NCBI GenBank assembly: GCA_031772625.1 | Contig: CM062815.1 | Location: forward strand, 606,407,980 to 606,471,979 | Origin: Pinus tabuliformis | Taxonomy: Eukaryota > Streptophyta > Pinopsida > Pinales > Pinaceae | Length of the DNA: 64,000 nt | Reading direction: 5' to 3' | Shown here: piece after piece, positions 36,995 to 47,142 of the stretch | How the letters are laid out: each line of letters starts with the position of its first letter | How positions within the stretch are numbered: the stretch's first letter is position 1 | Translations under genes and position numbers: made by a program | The notes under the pieces: model-generated | Databases searched by the model: none | Seen by the model: the letters and a program-made list of their open reading frames with translations, nothing else | What the model was told of the DNA's origin: nothing

Positions 36995-38090
36995 GGCCCT
37001 TCCATGAGAACCTCTCCCTAATGGCCTTGTAGGTTTTGGTAAAACACTGATGTCCTGCCAATGGGGAATCATGTGATGCCTGGAGTAACTTCTTCTTGAT
37101 CTGAGACCCCTCAATCAAGAAGATCTGGTCCCTGTAGTAGATGATCTCATCGACCACCCTGTACTTGTCATCTGCCACCTGCCCATCCAGAACCTCACAT
37201 GCAAATCTGTCCTTGGAGTACTCTACTAAGAGTCGAGCCCTCCAATTTGTATCCAAGCTCATAAGAGATGACATGGCTGGTCTATGTGAAAGGGCATCTG
37301 CTACCATGTTGTTCTTACCTTTGACATACTCAATGTCAAAGTCATATGCTTGGATCTTACTGATCCACTTCTGCTACCTCTCTTGTAGTTGCTTCTGCTC
37401 CAAAAAGAACTTGAGGCTGTTGTGATCAGTCCTCACCCTGAACCTGTTGCCTACCAAATACAGTTGGTACTTAGCCAATGCATGCATGATGGCCAGCATC
37501 TCTTTGTCGTATATGGAATGCAACCTCTTGTGCGAAAGGAGCTTCCAGCTCTCAAATTATATAGGATGACCTCCCTACATCAATACTACGCTGATCCCCT
37601 CTCCTGACGCATCACACTCCAAAACAAATGGCTACATGAAATCTGGAAATGCAAGCAACTCTTGGATAGCCCGCTCAATCTCATCGCGATAGACCTTGGG
37701 GTGCCTATAGGGGGTGGTAATCACGGCCTGTATGCCTTGCTCAAGCTCGATGGTGTGCTCAAACCCCCAATCTGGTGGTTGTCCTGGTGGAATCTCCCCA
37801 AACTCTATGGCATACCGATCAAGGATAGACTGTATCTCTGGGTGTACCATCTGCCCTGTACTTCCTGCCTCTAATGCATGCAACTACACTGCCCACTCTA
37901 TGTCTCCCTTTTGGAAGACTGCCTCCATCCGATGAGCTGAGATAGTTTGAGGCGGATATGTGTGTTGTCCTCGTACCTTCTCATGCCTCCCCGTCTTCTC
38001 ATCATCCCACTCCATCTCCAGGGTCTTCCAATCTGTCGTGGCCTTCCCTAGAGTGATAAGCCATTGAACACCCAATATCATGTTGGTGTC
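36995..38090 (-). pseudogene. Chromovirus RT start, RNase H and integrase zinc finger
   Basis: The minus strand reads the start of reverse transcriptase (PPDWGFEHTIELEQG, YRHPKVYRDEIERAIQELL) and then passes directly at about 37630 into RNase H (PFVLECDASGEG, RTDHNSLKFFLEQ, KGKNNMVADALSH) and the integrase HHCC finger. The palm and YxDD catalytic part of reverse transcriptase, normally about 600 bp, is missing. Several stops lie in the RNase H part. The copy cannot have moved without a helper. Confidence 0.85.
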
Positions 38091-39655
38091 CGAATATTGA
38101 CCATGAAAAAGTGGTCAGTCAATGTGTAGGTGCCCATCGTCACTGAAATCTCTGGAACATGACGAGCACACGTCATGGTCTGATCTCCTGGGACCAAGAC
38201 TGAAAACCCATCGAAGCTCTATGTCTATATACCTCTTCGCTCAACCATCTGGGCATCGATGAAGTTATGGGTTGCCCCACTGTCAACCAAAAATGATATG
38301 CGCTGGCCACATACTATCCCTTGTACATGTAGCATCAAATACTTGGGAACTCCCCGCAACGCTGCAAGGGCCCCTCCGGTGGGTGCAAAAGATGCACCAC
38401 CTGCCGCTGGTGGTGGAGGTGGCAAACGTCCCTGTATGGCATGGCTATCTCCTACCTCCACATCCTCCTCATCATCCTCTTCTCCACTGCTCTCCGAGAA
38501 GACCTCAATAAAATGTGCTTTACCAGTAGCACATCTATGTCTTGGTGCCCATGGCTCCTAACAAGTGAAGCACAACCACTTCTTCTTCAGCTCCCTCCTA
38601 GCATCATCGTCAAGTTGTACTTGTCCTAGATTCCCCTTTGGAGGTGGAATCCTCACATCCTTCCCCTTATACTGGAAATTCTGTCTCTGGGGGTAAGGTG
38701 TCTGGGTCCTGGGTAAGACATCATGTAAGTCCTGGGTCCTGCTGACAGCGTCCTGGAGCGTAGTTGCTCTAGTGGATCGGACTAGACCCCGAAGTGGCTT
38801 TGCTAACCCCTCAACATACATATAGACCCTCCGTGCCATGGATAGGTCTGGCACCACCACAGAGACCCTCAAGAAATATGCAATGTAGGTCTCTGGGCTC
38901 CCTATCTGTTTGAGCCTTGTCAGCTCAACAAAATACTGCTTTGGATCCCTCCGATCAAATCGCTCCATCAGTCTCCTCATAAACTCGGCATATGTCGTCA
39001 CTGTGGAGTGCCCTAATGTAACCATCCCATGAAACCACTAATCCTGGGCCTCGCCATCCAAATGCAAGGTTGCCACCTTGATGGCCTCTGCCTCCAACAT
39101 TTGGTTAAGCTGGAAATAAATGTCCAGCTTCTCCATCCAATACTTTTCCGAACTGTTTGATGAGCCATCAAACGTATGCAAGTGGAATCTACTCGCTGTA
39201 CGGTGGGTGTCGCCATCATGGTAATGCTGGTACTGTCTGTGATGATCGCGGGGTCTGCTATCCAACTGGAGCTGAACAAAATCTCTGAATGAGAGGGCTT
39301 CCCTGAACTCCTACCCATAGGCCTGGTACTCTGCAAAATAATAGCCCATATGCCTAAGCTCTGCCTCCTGCTGGGCTACAGCCCCCGTGTCTACTCCTAA
39401 GAAGGTGGGCATGGTAGAGTGTGTAGGGGCATGTGAGGCCCCCTGCTATGTAGTATCATGCTACTCTGGCAAGTGATGGGATGCACCTGATCCCTCACTG
39501 ATCTGAAAAACTCGTGGGCTCTCCCGCTGTCTAGCCTCTACTGCCGTGAATATCTGCCCCATCACCTCAATCTGCCTTGACAGATCCTGCACTGATTTGA
39601 GGAGCATATCCGCAAATCTCTTCCCGTCCTCGTCTGCCATCTGCTCTGCGTCCAC
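38091..39655 (-). pseudogene. Chromovirus gag and protease
   Basis: The frame starts MDAEQMADEDGKRF at 39655. The retrotransposon gag core (YWMEKLDIYFQLNQML, PKQYFVELTRLKQIGSPETY) lies at 39200-38850, a zinc knuckle CFTC-EPWAPRHRC near 38560 is interrupted by a stop at a Gln position, and protease has FLVDSGATHNFI near 38270. A frameshift occurs at about 38090, before the reverse transcriptase part. Five or more in-frame stops are present. Confidence 0.87.
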
Positions 39656-39821
39656 TACTGGCTCTCTCTATTCTCCATCTACCACAGGAACACAATCTCC
39701 CTCTCCGTAAGTATTCTCCAACCTACACCTAGTGTCTTTATATCTTTGACCTCTGTAACAGATATATGGTTTTCCCCCCAGTGTCATAGATTGCTTGCTC
39801 CACAGGATGAGCCAGATCTAT

Positions 39822-39833
39822 GCTCTGATACCA
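39822..39833 (-). promoter_or_regulatory. Primer binding site, initiator tRNA-Met type
   Basis: The minus strand reads TGGTATCAGAGC one base inside the 5' LTR, complementary to the 3' end of initiator tRNA-Met, the usual chromovirus primer. Confidence 0.9.
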
Positions 39834-39834
39834 C

Positions 39835-41034
39835 TGTAATATCCCTAACCCAGAATATTCCTCAAACCCCAACAAAAAGTCCAACCAAATATTTGCAAAT
39901 TATATAATAACCCAGAAGTGATAAGATAACAGTGGAACAACATATAATAATGTAAACCGGAAATATAAGCAGATACACAAGAAATGCAGCGAGAAATGCT
40001 AAGCCATTTTATTATACTGAGCAATAAATGAGTACAAGAGGTGATTAGATAGATGACACCTTGATTTGCACAAGGTAAGTGAAGAAATACTCTCAGAATG
40101 ACAAGAATGGCCTCTCTACGTGGATGCTGTTGTTGTGCTGCTGTTGCTGCTAGAAACCAAATGATGATTTGGGGTTGCTCCCCTCCTCCAAAAAAGCTAA
40201 AACTCTGGATTCGGGCTCTACTCAAGAAACCTAGAAGAACCCAAAAATCTTTCCTGGAATGGCCTCACACTGATCTGTGTCCCAGCTGCTGGGAAACTAC
40301 CATGCTGTTGCTGCTAGTGGAAATCGAATGAGGATTTGGGGTTGCTCCCCTCCTCAAAAAAGGCTGAAACTCTGGAATCGGACTCTACTCAAAAAACCCA
40401 TCAAGCTTTTTTGAAATGGATGACCCCCAAAAATCACCCTCTTGGGGTTTTGCGCAGTTCCTCAAAGACGCTGATGAAACTGCTGCTGAAATGCTGATGA
40501 AACTGCTGCTGAAATGCTGATGAATCTACCACTGGAATGCCAATGGAAATACCTTGCTCGAGCAGGCACTTGAAGTCCCCCAGGGCTAAGGGTGAGATCT
40601 CCAAACGGAGACACTCAATGCACTAAACAGTGTTGCAGACTAGCTAAACAGCCAGCGTGCTCTAAGTCTAAATGACTATCACAAATGCTCATAACCAGAA
40701 TGATCCCAAATGAGGGGGTTCCTCTCTATTTTATAGCCTCTGCCTCTCACAATCTTTAGGCTCACTTTCTCTTGTGTGATCCCCTTCTTGCCATGTGTTC
40801 CTTCCCTCCCGTGCAGTCCCTCCATGTGTCTGCGTGGGCCCCATTTCTGCGTCCCCCTTTGGCCCCCTTGGTTCCCCCTTAAGTCACAACGTTTTGCTAC
40901 CTAGGAAGTGATCTTTTATTCTAAAGTGAGTTATGTTCCCCCTTCCTCACTTTTTATTTAAAAATAACTATGGAAGGCAAAAATTGAACAAAATCAAATA
41001 TTCCAATTAGCCATAGCTAATTAGGAATATTACA
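39835..41034 (-). repeat. Chromovirus 5' LTR
   Basis: 1200 bp, beginning TGTAATATCC and ending GGAATATTACA, paired with 18911-20119 and followed by the target duplication GAGAG. Confidence 0.93.
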
Positions 41035-41650
41035 GAGAGAGACAGGGGGACATATATATGGAGGAGGGAGAGATAGAAGGAGAGAGGGAGGGAGATAGTG
41101 ACAGAGTTGGAGGGTGGAGAGAGAATGTGTGTATGATGGGGGCAGAGGCAGATGGAGGTGGGAGAGAAGGGGAGAGAGAGGAAGGAAAAAGATAGATGAC
41201 TTGAGAGAGAGGAGAGGGAGAGGGGGAGAGAAAGATGGAGTTGGAAGGGGAAGAAATACATAGAGAGAGAAAGGTGGAGAGGGAGTGGCAAGGGATAGAT
41301 GGAGAGTCAATGTGTGTGAGAGAGAGAGAGAGAGAAGGGGAAGAGATAGAGAGGGAAAGGAAGAGGGAGATATAAATAGATATGGGGGGGGAGAGAGACA
41401 GCATGGCATATGTTTAGGGGGTTGAGATAGAGAGACAAATAAGGAGAGATGGAGGGAGGTATAAATATAGATGACAGGGGGAGAGAGGAAAGAAGAGAAA
41501 GATAGAGAAAGTTAGGGAGAGGCAGATAGAGTGAGACGGGGGAGAGAGGAAGGGGAAGAGAGAGAAGGAGAGGAGGAGGGAGATAGACACAAAATGGAAG
41601 GTGGAGAGAGAGGGAAGAAGAAAGAGTCTCACAGTGACAAATATAGACAT
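41035..41650. repeat. GA-rich low-complexity tract, right part
   Basis: Over 600 bases of gagaga and ggaggg type. It contains a non-repetitive island near 41404-41440 (catatgtttagggggttgag) that recurs in reverse complement in the CT-rich tract at about 42270-42290. Long frames through it encode only Ser/Pro/Leu runs and are artefacts. Confidence 0.85.
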
Positions 41651-41694
41651 AGAAGTTAGATCTAGAAAGTCATGAATATTTTAGATTTTCACTA

Positions 41695-42215
41695 AAATGG
41701 ATGTATTGATTTCAATGTAGTTGTTGATTTCTAATCCTATTTGATCACATGCACTATATGCATTGATTTCAGTGTAGATGTCGATTTATAATTCTATTTA
41801 TTACCTTACACTAGATGCATTGATTTCAGTACCGATGTTGATTTCTACTCCTATTTGATTGCTTGCACATGATGCATTGGTTTCAGTGTAGATATTGATT
41901 TCTAATCCTATTTGACTGCTTTCACTAGATGCATTGATTTCAGTGTAGATGTCGATTTCTAATCATATTTAATACCTTACACTAGATGCACTGATTTCAG
42001 CGTAGATGTTGATTTCTACTCATACTTGACTGCTTGCATTATATGCATTGGCTTTAGTGTAGATATTGATTTATAATCATATTTGATTGCTTGCACTAGA
42101 TGCATTTATTTCAGTTTAGATGTTGATTTCTAATCCTATTTGATTGTTTGCACTAGATGCATTGATTTTAGTGTAGATGTTGATTTTTGATTTGATGCAA
42201 CAAGATGTATGGTGT
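41695..42215. repeat. 58-bp tandem repeat, about nine copies
   Basis: Units of about 58 bp share gatgcattgatttcagtg, tagatgttgatttc and taatcctatttgattgct, with a few changes each. The array is flanked by the GA tract on the left and a CT tract on the right. Confidence 0.88.
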
Positions 42216-42249
42216 ACATTAATTTCAAAGTAATTAGATTAATAGTGTG

Positions 42250-42515
42250 CATTGATTTCTCTATCTCTCTATCTCAACCCCTAAACATATAAACTCTCTC
42301 TCCATATATATCTATCTCTCTCTCCCTCCGTCCCTCGCTTTCCCCTCCCTCTCTCTCTCTTCCCCTTCTCTCGCTCTCTAACATTTCTCTCTCCATATCC
42401 ATATCTCTTCCTCCCTCCCTGTCTTTGCCTCTCTCTTCTTACCTCTCCCCCATCTATATCTCTATCTCCCCTTGTCTCTCCTTCTCACCCCCAAAACATA
42501 CACACTCTGTCTCAG
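42250..42515. repeat. CT-rich low-complexity tract, inverted relative to the GA tract
   Basis: The sequence (ctctctatctcaacccctaa and similar) is the reverse complement type of 41035-41650, including the catatgtttaggggttgag island. Confidence 0.75.
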
Positions 42516-43150
42516 TGTAAGCACATAAAAATTGCTCAACCATACATACAATACTTGAATTTTCATCCTAAATAAAATGTTTTCTTACTTGAATTTATAA
42601 TTGGGTACATTCTTATTATTCCTATTTTCCATCATTCAACATTGTTAATTACTTTGCATTCAAACGTGGTAATAGAAAATAACTACCATTGAAAATTATT
42701 TGGGGTTTAACACTCCATAAGTCACAATGATTGACTTTGGAGAAAACTACTATTAATAACAGAGACAAGGTATGTTGTTTACTACAGTAGCTCAAGTTAA
42801 ATATTTGAATGGTCTATGATTCCATCTACTCTTTTCATATGATCGATATGAGAAAATGGAAAAAAATAGTTTCAGATTGATTGCAATGAAGATTGTTTGT
42901 AATTGACTATATTCTTAGCATTCACATTTTCTATCTATCAAAATTGTTACATTGACACTTTGCACTCAAAATTTGTATTTCATCATTTTTCATCATTCAA
43001 GTTACTAACAGTCTCTCTCATCTCAACAAACTGAGGTAACTAAGAAAATTTTAAATTAAATTGACCAAATTAATCTTAGACATATTTAGCATATTTAAAA
43101 TTATCAAAATAATTAGATGTTCAGCAAATTTTGTATGACCGCACACCACT
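42516..43150. other. AT-rich intergenic DNA
   Basis: No gene or element is recognised. Confidence 0.5.
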
Positions 43151-43156
43151 AAAACC

Positions 43157-43310
43157 AACCTAGATCCATCTTAATGTTGGATCTATCAACCGCTGAGAGA
43201 GATCAAATGTCTCGAGGTGCAAACCTTTCCTCAAGTTTTGCACTCAAAAAATAGGTTTGCACCTCAAGAGATTTTATAGATCTGATGTTATGATGGATCT
43301 AGGCTCGTTG
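43157..43310. repeat. Imperfect inverted repeat (fold-back or MITE-like)
   Basis: The left arm (cctagatccatcttaatg, then gaggtgcaaacct at about 43214) is matched in reverse complement by the right arm (aggtttgcacctc at about 43252, then gatggatctagg near 43300). The arms are about 60 bp with mismatches around a short centre. No transposase is present. Confidence 0.6.
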
Positions 43311-43510
43311 TTAACCTTGATAAGTTTTATTATTTTTATAATTTACATTTCTATATATCTATTTACAACTTTCATTATTTATTATTCTATTTATTTACTA
43401 TTATTATATTTTTCGTTATTTATTATTTTAATATTATTATCCTTTCTTTATTATTTATTATTTATTTGCTTATATATTAATATTATTTATTTTATTTATT
43501 ATTATTAGGG
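43311..43510. repeat. ATT-rich simple-sequence region
   Basis: Runs of ttattattta with little else. The 83-residue frame here is low-complexity Ile/Tyr/Phe and not a gene. Confidence 0.7.
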
Positions 43511-44760
43511 GCATTACAATAAGGATGTATGTAAGCAGTTGGAGATAGAGTTTCATAGTAGTTATGCGAGCTGAGGAGGGTGGTGATAATGTTGAGGAAT
43601 ATGCATAGGCTAGTTGATTGTGCATGCCCCTTACTTCATGGTTGTTTTGCAGTGAAGTTAGTCCTAGTGACAGGGTTAGAGGTCTAGTTGAGAGTGAGAG
43701 TGTGAATTGTTGGGTTTAGGGCCCGGGAAACCCGACCAATTTTCACACGGTCAGTAGTCGTAGGGTATGGATGCGCAATTAGAATGCTACTTAGTTGAGG
43801 GAGGCCTCGATGCTTGAAGCAAATTTCCTGACGAGATGGTAATATTTGTCCCTTCAATTCGCCTTCTTTGGCCTGGAGGGGTCTCTAATCAATTCGGTAG
43901 TGTATATATCTAGCTTGGTTGGTTTCTCTTAGTGAATTCTGGGGAGTTCTGGCCTGGAGGAGATTTTGTGTTCAACTGTCTTGGAGGGTGTAGGAATTTG
44001 GCCAAGAGGGGTACTCTGGTTTTGGTGGATACTAGGAGAGTTGGTAGTGGGTGGATTTTTAATTCTGCATTGTTTGAATGTTGCAACTTGGTACCTTGTG
44101 GAATTTTCTAGTTTTTCTTAGTCTCGCTCCATTTGGTGGGGCGTCTCCGCACACCGGTCTTTGCTAGTTGTTCTTGCATGAAGTGGACAGGGGCTAGGAA
44201 AAGGAGATAGTGTGGGACTTGGTGGGTGTTTACTTGGTTTAATCAAGAATGTAAAATGATTCACCAAAGGGGTTGGGGCAGGCATGGCAGAGCTCCTCGG
44301 TGTGATATGTCATCCCAGGTTGGTAGAGTAGTGGCCGAGCATGGTAGGGGTGGATACAATGGTGCGTCTGATGGAGAAATGGCCCAAGAATTTGGACCAG
44401 TGCTTGGGATAGCAACCACCTCGCCCTCCTTGGAATCAATAGCTAGTTAGCTCCAGCTGGTCATGGTATACTTGGGAGAGATGAGGCAACAATGACACGA
44501 AGATAGAAATGAGTTGATCACATTTTTGAATGACATCTAATACAACCAATGGGTGATGATGGATAGGATGGATTCTATCTGGCGCAACCAATGACGCACG
44601 ATGGATCAGTTGGACCAAATTGACGAAAGCATCGATCGCTTGGAACACCATGCTCATGATGGAATTTGACCCCTGGACCCTCCAAATGTCGGGCAAGGCC
44701 TGACACCTCCAAGAAATTTCTGATGATGATTTGTTTTGTTTGTATTCCCGAATTTTTTTG
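43511..44760 (+). pseudogene. Decayed retrotransposon leader and gag start
   Basis: From 44226 the plus strand reads a Met-started segment, then stop-broken residues of the type MDSIWRNQ and a DQLD-ID-RLEHHAHD pattern, resembling the coiled N-terminus of plant gypsy gag proteins. Upstream sequence may be LTR or leader. No protease or polymerase follows. The assignment is weak. Confidence 0.3.
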
Positions 44761-45814
44761 GTGTATCCGTGTTTATGACTTGAGTTCTGGATGTAGTGTA
44801 TGACACTTTGGTTTTTTATTTTCACGTTCCGATCAGAATGCAACAGGGAGCACAAGAAAGAAATAGCAAATTAAATGTAATTTTTTAAACAAATAATAAA
44901 ATATTTTTGACTGACAAAAAACACAAACTCAATAAGAATTTTCTTAAAATTATTATTGATAAAAATTCTATTATATTCTGATTACTAAATAAAAAATGAT
45001 TGAGAAAAAAACAAAAAAAATATTTTTTATTAAAAATAAAAAATAATACAACTTCAAAACTATATTTATATTTATTGTATTATGGAAAATAAGAATTAGA
45101 TATTAAAAAAAATAATAAAAAATAAAACATATATATTTCTATTATATATATAGATTATTTGTAGCATTTCCTACTGCTAGAGAGACTATCCATCCCTGGG
45201 CTTCCCTGCAAGAGAATAGAATAACCCTGCAAGAGAATAGAATAATTGTAGTACTTAAGTATATTTTCTTGAAAAACAAATATTTTATTAATGAGTCTAT
45301 ATTGTCTTATCTTTCTATTAGTTATAAAATAATAAGTTGATAGTAAAGACTAAAAAGATATTAATTACATATTTTTATTATTTATAAAATAATATATTTC
45401 TAATCGAGTTTAGGCTTGTGTGATTTATATTTACAAAAGAAAGGCTTGTGTGATTTATATTTATAAAAGAAAAAAAATCCGTAATAATCACATCAAGGAA
45501 TATTTATCAACGTGTTTAGAACTAACTAGTGTGTTTCATCGTAAGATGAAGAAACATATGAGAGAGATCTTTTGGCTCTAAAGAAACACTTACTTTTAAC
45601 TAGATAAAAAATAGGTGAAAAAATAATTTGATCATAATTTAAATAATTAAGTGAAATGTATATAAATAAATATTAATATTATCTTTTCTTTTTCTTACAT
45701 AAAATTTGTTTTGTTTTACTTAACTAAAAAATAATCTTTTAATTATAATTTAAATAATTAAATATATATAAATTAAAATTCTAGATTCTATGCTAACTTT
45801 TGACTTCACTAAAA

Positions 45815-45864
<50 letters not shown>

Positions 45865-46983
45865 AATTGAGGCTAAGGATTATTATCAAAATAAAAGAAA
45901 CTTATTCTTATTACAAAACTTAATAAATAAGAAAGTCAACTAAATTATTAATTCGTAAATCAAAAAAATATAAAATAAATTAAGATCCATAAAAATATAA
46001 TATATAAAATTAAAAAAAAGGAAAACACAAAGAAATGAATAAAGCCAAATGGGAGAAAACACAAGAAACCAAAATCAAGGAAAAAATTCTCTAATAATCA
46101 CTAAATCCAAAGAGAAACATAATAAATATATTCAAGTGGATAATAAAATATAAAAATCGTTAACCACATTTGATAATTCCCATCTTCATCTTTAATTATA
46201 AAAGTAATTTTAAATATATTCTACTTGCCATAATTTTGAGATGAGAAGTAATCCAAATTACAACTAAGATGTTAATGTCACTCTCACATTTATGAATTGC
46301 AATTTCTCTTCTACGTTTGTAATTATGAAGCGGCTATTTTAACCGTTCCAAAAATTCGGCATTCTTCGGAGTCATTCCTGTGTTATTCCTCCCTCCTTCC
46401 TCAATACGACGTCTTATCTCGTCGGTCATTTCCCTGTTATTCCTCTTTCGTTCCGAAAGAGGAATATTTTAACGATACGAAATCTCCGTGGTCATAAGTT
46501 ATAAAAATTTTACAATAAGAAACGTAGACCTTCAATGCTCTTGCCAGGATTTTCGAAGGGTGCTTTTAGGGCTAGCAAATCTTTGGAAGATAACTGCACC
46601 CAACACTTCATTCTGTTTCATTTATTTGATATATGTTTTGTGGCTATAGATCACTTGAGTATGTATTAATATCCATCATTTCTGGGCGCTTGCATTTCCA
46701 GTTCTTTGGAAATGGTACCAGGATGGAGGATGGCTCCATACCATTTGGCTAATATTTCTATTGATAGTTTTCTGTAGCAACCGTTTATGTTGGTTGATAC
46801 TTCAGCTGTTATATGCTTTTGATTATGTAGGACTTTTATAGTATTCGATGATGATAGAGGGACATCTTTTTTGAGAGATCAGGTCATTGTATTGGGATGC
46901 AACTATCTACCGTGGACTTTAGAATGGCTATGGTTATATCTGTTATGTTAGTTCATTAAGTCTGTAGATACAGCTTATGGCTG
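44761..46983. other. AT-rich intergenic DNA upstream of the receptor kinase
   Basis: About 2.2 kb with A/T runs, a short (AT)n microsatellite at about 45818-45861 and small duplications (cctgcaagagaatagaataa twice near 45205-45245). It should include the promoter of the receptor kinase, which I cannot define. Confidence 0.5.
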
Positions 46984-47142
46984 ATGGTAACAATTATGGA
47001 CTATATTAGACCATGTACTGGTTTTCAATGTATTGAATATCAGTGTTTTTTTCTTTATAAAAAAAAGGTATTAATATCCATATCTATTTATTCTTCCCAG
47101 AAGGAATTTTGGGGAATTTCGCTCCACCCAAAGAAACGACTA

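Larger units (their letters stand above)
18911..41034 (-). mobile_element. Ty3/gypsy chromovirus, dead, carrying two nested insertions
   Basis: Two LTRs of 1.2 kb with matching ends (TGTAATATCC and GGAATATTACA) bound the element, and the 5-bp duplication GAGAG is present at 18906-18910 and 41035-41039. The internal order on the minus strand is primer binding site, gag, protease, reverse transcriptase start, RNase H, integrase and chromodomain, as in plant chromoviruses. A 14.6 kb element and a 1.05 kb solo LTR sit within integrase. Without them the element would be about 6.4 kb. Most of the reverse transcriptase is deleted and there are many in-frame stops, so this copy is inactive. Confidence 0.92.

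Noticed and set aside
41007..41650. Several minus-strand frames of 78-130 residues rich in Ser, Pro and Leu
   Set aside because: They are read through in all frames of a GA-rich simple tract and have no domain features.
46984..47142. N-terminal extension of the receptor kinase
   Set aside because: The extra 53 residues lack family similarity and would place the signal peptide internally, so the start at 47143/47146 is preferred.
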